A DNA stretch of 64,000 nucleotides from Erythroxylum novogranatense (taxonomy: Eukaryota > Streptophyta > Magnoliopsida > Malpighiales > Erythroxylaceae), in the NCBI GenBank assembly GCA_029891385.1, contig CM057230.1:19915372-19979371 (forward strand), read 5' to 3'. The notes under the pieces were generated by a model. That model was not told the origin of the DNA and searched no databases. It saw only the letters and a list, made by a program, of their open reading frames with translations. Shown here in pieces: positions 10,899 to 23,672 of this stretch (position 1 is its first letter; every line of letters begins with the position of its first letter). The translations under genes and the position numbers were made by a program.

Positions 10899-13864
10899 TG
10901 TAGCACCCCAACTCCCGCACGACCCGAACCCGACATCTACAGTGATATCCGAGCCCGTGACCCTCGAGGGTGGCATGCTAGAGTAGTCAAATACACTTAA
11001 AACCTCACTATGACATTTTCTTTCAAAAATAGTTGAGTCTTGAAACAATAACATTTTGGGCCGATTTATTTCAACAACATTTTTCAAATACTAAACACTT
11101 TCAGTCATTAATTAGCACTCAATAGTGCTCAATCAGTGCATAAGCAGAAAGGCATGACCCTAGTGGGTTCCAATGCCATTTCTGAACACATTTCAGTAAC
11201 CACAAACACGATACACTTTTACATTTATTACCCTAGGGCCCACTAAATAGAACACTATACTAATGCAGATGTGACGACACTGATCCCAACCCGATACTCT
11301 GCCTTGCTAGCAGCGATCATACTCCCGTTGGTCTAACGGGTACTCTTCATTTCTGAAAACAATTGCAATGTTGGGTGAGTTTATAAACTCAAAGGAGAAA
11401 CCATCATCGATGGTTCACTCAACTCATGCATATACACAAATCACATTTATTTCACATATTAACAAATTCATAAGTCACATGCGTCACACACACTCAATGT
11501 CACATTAATAAGGCCTTCACCTCTCATTCTATGTATTTCCAATCATTCATACATATATGATGCACATGTGACGCTTTTCACTCTCATTTCGTTGTTGTGA
11601 CCGAGCGCATTTAGAAATCAGTAATCACATTTTTGGCAAGTAGGAGAGCCCTCTGGGTATGCACTACTGCCCACTCACATTAGGGATAGGAGAGCCCTCT
11701 GGGTATGCACTAATCCTTTCACATAATAGGACCCCACACCCCACCCGTAGGTGTTTGCGAGTTTTTATCACGGCGTGTGTTCAGGGTTTTACCGGCATCC
11801 TCAAATATTCAAGTATGTCTCGGTCCACAACTATCATTAAATATGATCATTTAACTATGCATGAATGCATATGTTCACTATCCATTTTCAGTCATTTCAC
11901 ATTATACTACCATATCTCCTTTCTTCGACCTTTAGTCCGGTATTGCGATTATATGCATTTACTATCATTTACACCGAGGCATTTATGCACTCATAAACAC
12001 TTATTCACATTAACACTTCAATCTCACATTTTCAGTATTTGAACACCCATGGTCCAAATCAATCAAAAGCAATCACATATATCCATCCTTAACTCCACAT
12101 GGCATCTCATGCGAATAAATTAAACACATATAGGTTGAGAAACCAACTAGGTTACTCACCTGAACTTCCGAGCTACAGCCTGGAAGTCTCAGCACTGCCC
12201 GTGGAATTGCTCCATCGGTGCCTCTATACCAATCAAATAAATCTCATATTACCAATTATACCAATTTCAATGATCAATAAACATATTTAACAAATGCGAT
12301 AAATACTATACATGTTATGACATTTCCGATCCTATTCCCGAGTATTCCCAATTCAATTCTCTTTCCTCTGACCAATAGCAATTCCTAATACCATGATTCA
12401 ATTTACAAATTTCATATTCTAAAGTCACATTTCGATTGAAATCACATTCACTATTCATTGCCACTCGATTCTGATAATCCTCTGATTAAATTCCAAATTC
12501 TCATCTTATCAATTCCAAATTCTCAGTCTCTACTTTCTAATTAATTTCTAAGGAACCAATTCATTTGAAATCAAACCTCCAACACATTACTTGTAACAAT
12601 CACCTTAAAATCACTTAATTTCATTTCTTCTAATTGCAATTCCCAGTCTCAGAAATTCAATTGATTCAATAACCAAACTTATAAGAAATGAATCCTCAAA
12701 ATTTCCAATTAAAATAAACCATTTCTCTTCGGATTCACGTGACCTCGCCGCGACGAATCCACACATGCTAGCCTCTCGCCGCGGCGTAAAATCCTCTGCT
12801 CGTCGCGGCGTATAAATTAAATTATTTCCTTATCGTCGCGACGTGCACGCTGGGTTGGCTCGCCGCGGCGTGTTCATCACACGTCGCGGCGTGCGATCGC
12901 AGAATCGCGATAGAAACCCAGAAATTTCTCAGATCTTCTGGTTTAAATCCATCCAAAACACTACAGATTACTCCCAATCAACTACATATACTACACTCCA
13001 CTCATTTCTAACCTTAAATCCATCAGATAACCATTATTCATTAAAAACCCAAATCAAAATCAACGTTTTTCTCAAAACCTAACTTCCGTAACTTTCAATC
13101 TCTCTAAACAATTTCATAACTCAATCAATGATCAAATTAAACGATTCAAGGCATAAAGAAGAAGAAGCTTACTTGATTCTAGCTTTAAATCTTCAAAAAT
13201 TCCTCAAGAATCTCCAAAATCAAGCTATCTTCACCCACTAACAACTCCCTTTCTTTGAAAACAAAGGAAAACCGTCGATGATGGCGATTTTCAAAGGTTT
13301 TAACTTATATATATACAAAGAGACTTAGGGCTTGTTTGGCAATTTAATTGCCACAAGTCCAAATCAACCACCTCAATCCAATTTCGATTCTAATTTCTCC
13401 CGATTCGCAATAACAATTAAATAATAAATCCTAAAGTCATAACTCAAAATGTCTCAGATCAATTGCCAATCAATCACGGACGAAATCTAATTTATCACCA
13501 TTATATCATTTTTCCGGTCCGGACTCGATTCTCTAAAATTTCCAAGAAAGTTCCTATAATTTCACAAAATTAGGAATTACATATTCCTACACTCAAATTT
13601 CAATTTCCAATATTCGAAAACCAGTTTCATTTCTAATTCCATTTTCAAAACCTCATTTATACACTTATCACACAATTTCCAATTTTTCACAATTCAATCG
13701 GGAAATGTCATACATGTACGTATATTCATATGTTTATGTCATAAATAATCATGTACTGATGAGTACAGAAATTATAATGCATGCACAATTCACATTAGCC
13801 TGTACTTAACCTGACACGATCCATTTTACAGATATACCCGTTACTTCGATAACGGGATGTTACA
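10899..13864 (-). repeat. A2 5' LTR
   Basis: TGTAGCACC... to ...GATGTTACA on the + strand. It contains the promoter and leader in - orientation, with a TATATATA run at about 13303-13312 and the CG-palindrome block at 12740-12905 some 400-560 bp downstream of it. Confidence 0.9.
12740..12905 (-). repeat. CG-palindrome block, A2 5' LTR copy
   Basis: Dense CCGCGG and TCGCGA palindromes within CGCCGCGGCG, CGTCGCGACG and CGTCGCGGCG, in otherwise AT-rich DNA. It lies in the transcribed part of the LTR, downstream of the probable TATA box. Confidence 0.8.
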
Positions 13865-15099
13865 ATATACGTCATGAATACGTGCTTACCAAATATTCCA
13901 TAATACAACATCGATAATAAAATCCGAATACACAATACACAATATACGAAAACCTTCACTTTCTTTCACCCGATCTTCTTCTCATCACCTGTGGATGGAA
14001 ATGAAGGGGGGGTGAGCTTATAGCTCGTGGGTAACAGTTTATAACAAAAATATAAGCAAAATCCTTGAAATTCTTTTTCTTTTATGGTCTTAGAAAGCAT
14101 TTCTTTGAAATCTGTAAAGCACATTTTCTAAAAGTTCCGTTCTTGCTGTAGTCAAATCATAATTGCAAAACGTATGATTTTTAGGCTTTCAGGCATAAAC
14201 CCATAGGTTGCAAAACTTGAATGCATCAACTTGACAGTTCATAAATGCAATGGCAAATCACATATGCAATGCACAACACATGGCTCGAGAGTTCCGTAAA
14301 CACGACGGATAAACCAAGTTTATATCAGAAACACAACGAGTCCGATTTGGATCTCGTAGGCCCACAAGCGGGCAGCCGGGAGAAGGCTATAATTTTTCAT
14401 ACGTCGACATGCACGTGACTAACACAACGTTCCTCTCTTGCCCACATAAAAGCACATAACAATTTGTGCTCAATCAATTTATCGAATGTTTCCATACTTT
14501 CAGGCTTTTCTATCTTTTCATTCATGCAAAATGCCATAACATATTTTAATGGCATAACATGAGCATAAGTCACCAATTGCAATGCAATTTCAATGATCAT
14601 AATAATTCAACAATTTAATCACGTATAGACCAAAGCCAGAACAATGTATGCAAGTTATTTCTTTAAAACATAAACCAAACGTATGCAAATTCATAAAGTA
14701 CATTTATTCAAAAACATAATTTGCATGAATCTTGTATTTTCTAAAGAAACATTCCGAAAGCATTTTCATAACTTATCGAATTTATCGAAAATAACGAATT
14801 TAACAATTTACGCGATTTCTTAAATCCCAACCACTGAAATGAATTTCAAAATCTTTCTTCATTTCTCAATTCATTTTAAAACTCGTAACCCTTTTTTCAA
14901 AAATATTCGGGAACAATAAAATTCAATACTTTCTAAATTTTCAATCAATCTGCCAAATCATTTGAAAACCGAAATTGAACTTTTGTGTCATTTTCAAAAC
15001 TTTAGAAATTTTCTTAATTTATCAAACATTTAAAACTTGTATAATTTCTTAAAACAATTTCTAAAACCATTTTAAAAGTAAGGAATCTAATCATACGAA

Positions 15100-15650
15100 G
15101 ATCAAAGACTTCAAACATTTACATAACCAACATTTTTAAACAATTTCAAACGCATTCCGGAAATCGTACTTTTCAACATTTTAATAAACCTTATTTTCTA
15201 AACAATTTCAAATGCATTTCGGAAATCGTACTTTTCAACATTTTAATAAACCTTATTTTCTAAACAATTTCAAATGCATTTAGGAAATCACACTTTGTCA
15301 AACATTTTATAAACAAGTTCGTAAATCGTAACCTTTTCAAACACTTTTATAAACAATGTTGGAAATCATAAATTTTCAAATACTTTTTATAAACATTAGA
15401 TATTCGAAATCAAATCTTTCAACCACTTTTATAAACAACATTTTCTAAATAATTTGAAAGTATTCGAAATCATAAATTTTTAAACATTTGCATAAACCAT
15501 TTTCTAGACAATTTCAAAGCATTTTAGGAATCAAAACTTTCAAATATTTCCATAAACAATATTTTCTATACCCTTCCGAATTTATGCGGAAATCACAAGT
15601 TTTCAAACCTTTACATAAAACCATATTTTATAAACACTCTTAAAACTAAT
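15100..15650. repeat. 62-bp degenerate tandem array in A1 3' LTR
   Basis: The anchor GGAAATCGTAC recurs at 15159, 15221 and 15283, a 62-bp step, then more loosely to about 15600 with shorter spacings. Units share CATTTTAATAAACCTTATTT and AACAATTTCAAA. The same array is in the 5' LTR at about 21180-21730, so it existed before the element moved. Confidence 0.85.
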
Positions 15651-16530
15651 CGAAAATCATAACCTTTCAAACCTTTATCATATTCAAGCTCAATATCATT
15701 TATCGAATGCTCTTTTTCGAATATACGAAATGCCATGGAATCTTTTAAGGCATAACACAATGTATTTTTGCAATTCGACAAAAGTTCATGTATTGAATCA
15801 ATAATGATTTTTCAAATCATTCATACAATGATGCAACATTTACGATGCAATTGAAATTAGAAATTCTCTTTGTTTAAAGAAGGCAGTAGTGGCTTATAAA
15901 TTCTATTATAAACAGGTAGCCACCTCGAATCGATGCTAGAAACTTATTCCTCGCTCCAATTTGTCCATTGATTCCTTCTTTCTTCCAATTTAACTTCACC
16001 TAAAGCAATTTCACCCAAATTCAACATCATAAATAACTTAATCCTCAAATTGAACTTAGAAAACATAAATCCCTCATATATTCAAGCTTTCTAAATTACA
16101 AATTTCCAAAAGCCCCAAATTCCAACTTTGGACATAAACCCTAATTAACTTCCATCCAAAACTAAACCTATAATATTAAGCAATCAACAAAATTAACTTC
16201 ATACTCCACAAACCCATACCATTTTCCATATTTCTAAACCAGAAATTCATCAAAATTCACAAATCTCAAAATTTTGCATCTTACCTTCTCTCACACCATT
16301 TTCAGATTTTTGGGCTCCATAAGAAGCTTTCATCTTCTTCTTCACCTTTCCCTTTGAAAAGCACCAAAAACCCCTCAAGAAACTTAGAGAAAACTGAACC
16401 TTGAAGCTCTCTTCTTCTTCTCTTCGGTTCTTCTCCACCGAAACAAGCTTTCTCTCTTCTCTCCTCTTATTTCTTTTAAGTCTTTTGGGCAATAATCGTG
16501 ATTCTCCTCCAACCAACTACATCCCCCTTG

Positions 16531-16538
16531 CTTTTATA
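16531..16538 (-). promoter_or_regulatory. A1 3' LTR TATA box
   Basis: Reads TATAAAAG on the - strand. The DNA beyond it in the - direction turns into the purine-rich GAGGAGAGAAGAGAG leader typical of plant LTR transcripts. The second copy is at 22617-22624. Confidence 0.7.
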
Positions 16539-16727
16539 GTGCCAGGTCAATTAATGAATAAGGAATGACCCATAAGCCCCTCCATTTAAGCCTATAAACT
16601 TAACCCTTTAAGTAAACTTCCAAAATTGCCCCTTCATTGGTCTTTAAAATTGACATCTTGTCTGATTATTTCGATCAGGTAAATGAAGTCATTTGATAAA
16701 AATTTCTTCTAAATAAATGTTCCTCTA

Positions 16728-17340
16728 TGTCTTACGAATCCATCGCTTCAAGAATCGGATCGATCGGAGCTCTATAGCTCAAGATATCTCCAAAATACTG
16801 AAGTTTGTTCTTCAGACCCGAGGCTCAACACTACACCTAACTTCCGACCCATATTTGAAAGTCTTAGAGGCTCCATTGTCAATTGGCTCCTTCATAACTT
16901 TTGTAGCCTCATCTCTCTAGTTTAATTAGAAACAAGAATGAACTGAATCCGAGCTCTAGAGATCGAGATATCTCCAAAATACTGAACACTACTCAGCCAT
17001 TATAACACCGGGACTGAACACTATACTGAACTTCCGACCTATATTTGGAAGTCTTAAAGGCTACATTATAGCTCGGATCCTTCATAACATTTGTAGCCCC
17101 ATGTCTCTATTTTCATTAACAACAAGAATCAACTCAATCCGAGCTCTAGTGATCGATATATAGCCAAAATACTGAACATATTTCAGTCCTTACAACACCA
17201 AGACTGAACATTACACTGAACTTACGACCTATATTTGAAAGTCTTAGAGGCTACATTATAGCTCGACTCCTTCATAACATTTGTAGCCTAATCTCTCTAT
17301 TTTAATTTCCAACAAGAATCATATTGATCGGATGTCGGAA
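16728..17340 (+). repeat. 190-bp degenerate repeats left of the GGTCGG block
   Basis: The anchor CTTCCGACCYATATTTGRAA occurs at 16841, 17031 and 17221, exactly 190 bp apart. Each unit also has TTCATAACATTTGTAGCC and CCGAGCTCTAGNGATCGA. Read on the + strand the units follow the order TTCAT...TTGTAG...GATCGGA...GTTATG, ending toward the GGTCGG block. The 5' LTR copy is at about 22810-23430. Confidence 0.85.
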
Positions 17341-17411
17341 GAAGAAGTTATGCTCAAAAGAGTGAAGGGAGGTCAGAGCTCAGCCAGAAAATCAAAGCTC
17401 GGCCAGAACGA

Positions 17412-17575
17412 AGATCGGTCGGTCATCAGAGGTCGGTCGGCCAACAGAGGTCGGTCGGCCATCAGAGGTCGGTCGGCCATCAGAGGTCGGTTCGGTCATC
17501 AGAGGTCGGTCGGCCAACAGAGGTCGGCTCAGCCATCAGAGGTCGGTCGGCCAACAGAGGTCGGTCAGCACCCAA
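17412..17575 (-). repeat. GGTCGG/GGCC minisatellite in A1 3' LTR
   Basis: About eight units of 18-19 bp of the form GGTCGGTCGGCCAACAGA or GGCCATCAGA. Because 18 is a multiple of three, the array reads as an open RGRSAN/RGRSAI frame on the + strand, antisense to the element. That looks like a by-product of the period, not a gene. Confidence 0.9.
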
Positions 17576-17597
17576 TCCGACCTTCAAACTTCAAACC

Positions 17598-18450
17598 CTC
17601 ATAACTTTTGACTCCGAGCTCCAAATTAGACACGGTTTGTTTTGTTAGAAACATAAAAGACAGATATACAATTTTCAAGAAGGACTCATAAGCAAACTCG
17701 GACTCTAAAGGGATCAAAAGTTTATACAAAGATGACTGATCGATAATTTCTCAACAGTACAAAAACTTGCAAACATCATAACTTTTGATCCAGAACTCCA
17801 AATTTGACAAACTTGGTGTCTATGGAAAGGTAAAAGAACCCTCTACAACTTTCATGAAGTCCTTAAGAATCAGATCGAACTCTAAATGGGTCAAAAACTC
17901 TACACAAAGCTGACTGGTCGGTCAGCTTCACACTAAACAGCATCAGAACTTCTAAAAATCATAACTTTCTACTCCCTTGTCCAATATTTTCGTGCTTTAT
18001 ATCAATGGAAAGATAAAAAAATAATCTACCACTTTCATTAAGACCACTTTGGCTAAATCCATCTAAATCAATACAGATTTGCCATAGAAGTCTCTAAGCA
18101 CCATTCCAACACATAAACTTCTCATATCAACACATCAACTTCACATATTCACCCACTACCGCAAACTCTTCAACTAATTCATCTCAAACACAATTCAACT
18201 CTCCAATAAACTATTCCAAAGTCATTTCCCCATATCAAACTCAACACCAAAGGATATGCGCATATACATTTCTCTTTCACAAAAGTCATACACAATCTTA
18301 CTCTTAATAACATTTTTCAAATCAAGTAAAATACACTTAACTTTCAAAGATCATAACTTTCAATCCCGATATCGAAAAATAACATACTTTATGGCTACGA
18401 AAAGCTCTCAACATAATCTACAAATTTCATGTAGATCATTTTCTCAAAAT
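17598..18450 (-). repeat. Roughly 185-bp degenerate repeats right of the GGTCGG block
   Basis: On the + strand the anchor CTACAANTTTCATGAAG or a variant lies at 17665, 17843, 18026 and 18417 (steps 178, 183 and 391, the last about twice the unit). CATAACTTTTGAYYC and a GGAAAGRTAAAAGA segment precede each anchor. Read on the - strand this is the same order of motifs as the left array, so the two sets point toward each other across the block. Confidence 0.8.
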
Positions 18451-18752
18451 CTGCCTAAATCAAAAGTCAACTCTTTACTCCAAAAAGTCAAACTTTTCAA
18501 ATTTTCTTCAAAACATAACACTTTCACCAATCATTTCTTGCTTTTCAACTCCCATTTCAATCAACTAATTCATTTTAACTTTCATAACTCATACAACTCT
18601 ACTCAAATTTCAAAGTCATCAAAACCAATCACTTCATTTCTCATCAATCTCCTTTAAATACAATAACATCTACAACACAATACCTATACAAACACACTCA
18701 TTAAATTCCATTTTAATAATTCTAATTTCCATCAAAAGATCGGGGTCCAACA

Positions 18753-18790
18753 ATTCTCCCCCTCTTAAAAGAATTTCGCCCACGAAATTC
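18753..18790 (-). promoter_or_regulatory. A1 polypurine tract and stem-loop
   Basis: On the - strand TTTTAAGAGGGGGAGAAT runs straight into the LTR start TGTTGGACC. Next to it 18771-18790 forms GAATTTCG / CGAAATTC with a TGGG loop. The arms match the stem-loop in A2 and C while the loop differs. Confidence 0.85.
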
Positions 18791-19337
18791 CTCTTAGACA
18801 TTATCAAGTGACACAATCTCTTAACTAATTTCTTTCCAATAAATCATAATCAATCACTTTTCTCATCTAATGTCCCCATCATACATATTCTCAATCTCTT
18901 CACAATTTCTCAATTCTTGAGTCACATAGCACCCATACCATATCAATACACATATTTCTATCATCAAGCTCATCTTTCAAATATTATGTTATTGCATCTC
19001 CTATATATTCGAAGTCAAATCATCCAAACTCATCATGAATTTCTAATCTTAATTTCCATACACACAATCTTAAAATCAATCATACTATTGACACTTAAAT
19101 CAATTAGTCACTGTTATTCCTCGAATAATTTCATGAACACTTATTCACATCAATATCACACTCTCACTAATTCAATCATATAACTCATCACCTCAATCAA
19201 ACAATCATTTAGATTCGTCAAATAATTCATGAAAGACAAACACATCATGCTCACATTCTCACAAGATCAACCTTATCCTCACAAACACTTATCCATTTCT
19301 TACTCATACACATACGCCTAAGTAAGATCATATTACT
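18791..19337 (-). other. A1 internal region, non-coding
   Basis: The rest of the 603-bp interior: CA- and T-rich on the + strand, with no gag or pol motif. The only open stretch, 88 codons at 18917-19183, is low complexity. There is room only for signals such as packaging. Confidence 0.85.
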
Positions 19338-19351
19338 GGGCTCTGATACCA
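19338..19351 (-). promoter_or_regulatory. A1 primer-binding site (tRNA-iMet)
   Basis: Reads TGGTATCAGAGCCC on the - strand, four bases inside the 5' LTR, identical to the A2 site. Confidence 0.92.
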
Positions 19352-22300
19352 CAAATGTTGAGACTCGATCCGGAAACTGGATCCCAACCGGAAAACGAAG
19401 GAAACAAAGCGAATTCAAATTGGATAAATTGAATCCGAAGGCGAAACAATAACAAAAATGCGGAAGAAACGAATCGAATACAAATAGAATCGAAACCGAT
19501 TTCCGACATCCGTGAACAAATAGCTTAGAGAATATGATCGTGTTGGAAACCTAGACTATCCGATCTGAAAAATCCGGTATAAATTTTTTTTTCTCTTCTT
19601 TCTTCTTCCTTAATCAATTTCTCAATTCATAATCATTTTCTTATACACTCATTTGAATCTCAATTCTCATTTTCATACCCATCTTACCAAAAATTTTCGG
19701 CAGCATAACGGCTGCATCCTAACTAACCCAACCTGCAAAGTGTTCAAAATACACTTCTATATTTTTCACACAATAACCAGAATCATCGGACTCCCCGTCC
19801 GGAATCCAACTCAACACACGCAATCCTATATCTACATATCCATATCTTTTAATATAGTATATCAACACAATGCCCCAATAATCATACACGAACTTATATC
19901 TCAATTCCATACTCAAATCACAATTCATTTTAGCATTCCATAGACAATTCCATAGAGTATATACGTCATGAATACGTGCTTACCAAATATTCCATAATAC
20001 AACATCGATAATAAAATCCGAATACACAATACACAATATACGAAAACCTTCACTTTCTTTCACCCGATCTTCTTCTCATCACCGTGGATGGGAATGAAGG
20101 GGTGAGCTTATAACTTCGTGGGTAACAGTTTATAACAAAATATAAGCAAAATCCTTGAAATTCTTTTTCTTTTATGGTCTTAGAAAGCATTTCTTTGAAA
20201 TCAGAAAGCACATTTTCTAAAAGTTCCGTTCTTCAGTAGTCAAATCACAATTGCAAAGCGATGATTTTTAGGCTTTCACCATAAACCCATAGGTTGCAAA
20301 ACATGAATGCATCAACTTGATAGTTCATAAATGCAATGACAAATCACATATGCAATGCACAACACATGGCTCGAGAGTTCAGAACACGACGGATAAACCG
20401 AAGTTTATATCAGAACACAACGAGTCCGATTTGGATCTCGTAGGCCCACAAGCGGGCAGCCGAAAAAAGGCTATAATTTTCCATACGTCGACGTGCACGT
20501 GACTAACACAACGTTCCTCTCTTGCCCACATAAAAACACATAACAATTTGTGCTCAATCAATTTATCGAATGTTTCCATACTTTCAAGCTTTTCTATCTT
20601 TTCATTCATGCAAAATGCCATAACATATTTTAATGGCATAACATGAGCATAACTCACCAATTGCAATGCGATTTCAATGATCATAATAATTCAACAATTT
20701 AATCACATATAGACCAAAGCCAGAACAATGTATGCAAGTTATTTCTTTAAAACATAAACCAAACGTATGCAAATTCATAAAGTACATTTATTCAAAAACA
20801 TAATTTGCATGACTCTTGTATTTTCTAAAGAAACATTCCAAAAGCATTTTCATAACTTATCGAATTTATCGAAAATAACGAATTTAACAATTTACGCGAT
20901 TTCTTAAATCCCAACTACTGAAATGAATTTCAAAATCTTTCTTCATTTCTCAATTCATTTTAAAACTCGTAAACCTTTTTTCCAAAAATATTCGGGAACA
21001 ATAAAATTTAATACTTTCTAAATTTTCAATCAATCTGCCAAATCATTTGAAAACCAGAAATTGAACCTTTGTGTCATTTTTCAAAACTTTAGAAATTTTC
21101 TTAATTTATCAAACATTTAAAACTTGTATAATTTCTTAAAACAATTTCTAAAACCATTTTAAAATAAGGAATCTAATCATACGAAGATCAAAGACTTCAA
21201 ACATTTACATAATCAACATTTTAAACAATTTCAAACGCATTAAATCGTACTTTTCAACATTTTAATAAACCTTATTTTCTAAACAATTTCAAATGCATTT
21301 CGGAAATCGTACTTTTCAACATTTTAATAAACCTTATTTTCTAAACAATTTCAAATGAATTTAGGAAATCACACTTTGTCAAACATTTTTATAAACAAGT
21401 TCAGAAATCGTAACCTTTTCAAACACTTTTATAAACAATGTTGGAAATCATAAATTTTCAAATACTTTTTATAAACATTAGATATTCGGAAATCGAAATC
21501 TTTCAACCACTTTTATAAACAACATTTTCTAAATAATTTCGAAAGTATTCTAAATCGTAAATTTTTAAACATTTGCATAAACCATTTTCTAGACAATTTC
21601 AAAGCATTTTTAGGAATCAAAACTTTCAAATATTTCCATAAACAATATTTTCTATACCCTTCCGAATTTATGCGGAAATCACAAGTTTTCAAACCTTTAC
21701 ATAAAACCATATTTTATAAACACTCTTAAAACTAATCAAAAATCATAACTTTTCAAACCTTTATCATATTCAAGCTCAATATCATTTATCGAATGCTCTT
21801 TTTCGAATATACGAAATGCCATGGAATCTTTTAAGGCATAACACAATGTATTTTTGCAATTCGACAAAAGTTCATGTATTGAATCAATAATGATTTTTCA
21901 AATCATTCATACAATGATGCAACATTTACGATGCAATTGAAATTAGAAAATCTCTTTGTTTAAAGAAGGCAGTAGTGGCTTATAAATTCTATTATAAACA
22001 GGTACCTACCTCGAATCGATGCTAGAAAATTATTCCTCGCTCCAATTTGTCCATTGATTCCTTCTTTCTTCCAATTTAACTTCACCTAAAGCAATTTCAC
22101 CCAAATTCAACATCATAAATAACTTAATCCTCAAATTGAACTTAGAAAACATAAATCCCTCATATATTCAAGCTTTCTAAATTACAAATTTCCAAAAGCC
22201 CCAAATTTCAACTTTGGACATAAACCCTAATTAATTTCCATCCAAAACTAAACCCATAATATTAAGCAATCAATAAAATTAACTTCATACTCCACAAACC

Positions 22301-22616
22301 CATACCATTTTCCATATTTCTAAACCAGAAATTCATCAAAATTCACAGATCTCAAAATTTTGCATCTTACCTTCTCTCACACCATTTTCAGATTTTTGGG
22401 CTCCATAAGAAGCTTTCATCTTCTTCTTCACCTTTCCCTTTGAAAAGAACCAAAAACCCCTCAAGAAACTTGGAGAAAACTGAACCTTGAAGCTCTCTTC
22501 TTCTTCTCTTCGGTTCTTCTCCACCGAAACAAGCTTTCTCTCTTCTCTCCTCTTATTTCTTTTAAGTCTTTTGGGCAATAATCGTGATTCTCCTCCAACC
22601 AACTAAAGCCCCCTTG

Positions 22617-22624
22617 CTTTTATA
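22617..22624 (-). promoter_or_regulatory. A1 5' LTR TATA box
   Basis: TATAAAAG on the - strand, the promoter copy that would drive the full-length A1 RNA. It is some 880 bp downstream of the GGTCGG array in the direction of transcription, so in A1 that block falls in U3. Confidence 0.7.
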
Positions 22625-23499
22625 GTGCCAGGTCAATTAATGAATAAGAAATGACCCATAAGCCCCTCCATTTAAGCCTATAAACTTAACCCTTTAAGTA
22701 AACTTCCAAAATTGCCCCTTCATTGGTCTTTAAAACTGACATCTTGTCTGATTATTTTGATCAGGTAAATGAAGTCATTTGATAAAAATTTCTTCTAAAG
22801 AAATGTTCCTCTATGTCTTACGAATCCATCGCTTCAAGAATCGGATCGATCGGAGCTCTATAGCTCAAGATATCTCCAAAATACTGAAGTTTGTTCTTCA
22901 GACCCGAGGCTCAACACTACACCTAACTTCCGACCCATATTTGAAAGTCTTAGAGGCTCCATTGTCGATCGGCTCCTTCATAACTTTTGTAGCCTCATCT
23001 CTCTAGTTTAATTAGAAACAAGAATGAACTGAATACGAGCTCCAGAGATCGAGATATCTCCAAAATACTGAACACTGCTCAGCCATTATAACACCGGGAC
23101 TGAACACTATACTGAACTTCCGACCTATATTTGGAAGTCTTAAAGGCTACATTATAGCTCGGCTCCTTCATAAAATTTGTAGCACCATGTCGCTATTTTC
23201 ATTATCAACAATAATCAACTCAATCCGAGCTCTAGTGATCGAGATATAGCCAAAATACTGAACATTGTTCAGTCCTTACAACACCAAGACTGAACACTAT
23301 ACTGAACTTCCGACCTATATTTGAAAGTCTTAGAGGCTACATTATAGCTCGTCTCCTTCATAACATTTGTAGCCTCATCTCTCTAGTTTAATTTCCAACA
23401 AGAATCATATTGATGGGATGTCGGACGAAGAAGTTATGCTCAAAAGAGTGAAGGGAGGTCAGAGCTCGGCCAGAAAATCAAAGCTCAGCCAGAACGAAG

Positions 23500-23672
23500 A
23501 TCGGTCGGCCATCAGAGGTCGGTCGGCCAACAGAGGTCGGCTCGGCCAACAGAGGTCGGTCGGCCATCAGAGGTCGGTCGATCATCAGAGGTCGGGTCGG
23601 CCATCAGAGGTCGGTCGGCCAACAGAGGTCGGCTCGGCCATCAGAGGTCGGTCGGCCAACAGAGGTCGGTCG
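23500..23672 (-). repeat. GGTCGG/GGCC minisatellite in A1 5' LTR
   Basis: About nine units against about eight in the 3' LTR, with different unit order, so the array changed by slippage or gene conversion after insertion. Confidence 0.9.

Larger units (their letters stand above)
4698..13864 (-). mobile_element. A2: LARD-like non-autonomous LTR retrotransposon
   Basis: Starts TGTAGCACTTAAC and ends ...GGGATGTTACA, flanked by ATATA at 4693-4697 and 13865-13869. LTRs are 4698-7665 (2968 bp) and 10899-13864 (2966 bp). The interior is 7666-10898 (3233 bp) with no gag or pol domain in any frame. The PPT lies beside the left LTR and the tRNA-Met PBS beside the right LTR, so the element is on the - strand. 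Long LTRs around about 3 kb of non-coding interior is the LARD pattern. It landed in the already-inserted A1, so it is younger than A1. Confidence 0.9.
4092..18752 (-). repeat. A1 3' LTR, interrupted by A2
   Basis: Matches 19356-24857 along its whole length apart from the A2 insertion after 4697. It resumes at 13870, after the duplicated ATATA (13865-13869). It carries a TATA box, a 62-bp repeat array, a 190-bp repeat array, a GGTCGG array and a second array of about 185-bp period; each is listed separately. Confidence 0.9.

Noticed and set aside
16250..16516. 88-codon open frame on the - strand, repeated at 22336-22602, just downstream of the A1 TATA box (MVGGESRLLPKRLK...)
   Set aside because: It is in the sense orientation and nearly the same in both LTRs, but LTR copies match anyway. 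The text is a purine-rich leader giving Lys/Glu/Arg-rich low complexity with no known domain. A leader peptide cannot be excluded, only not supported.
17332..17604. Open frame of RGRSAN/RGRSAI repeats on the + strand, also at 23418-23813
   Set aside because: It is produced by an 18-bp minisatellite (a multiple of three) and is antisense to A1. Unit number differs between the two LTRs, as expected for non-coding repeats.
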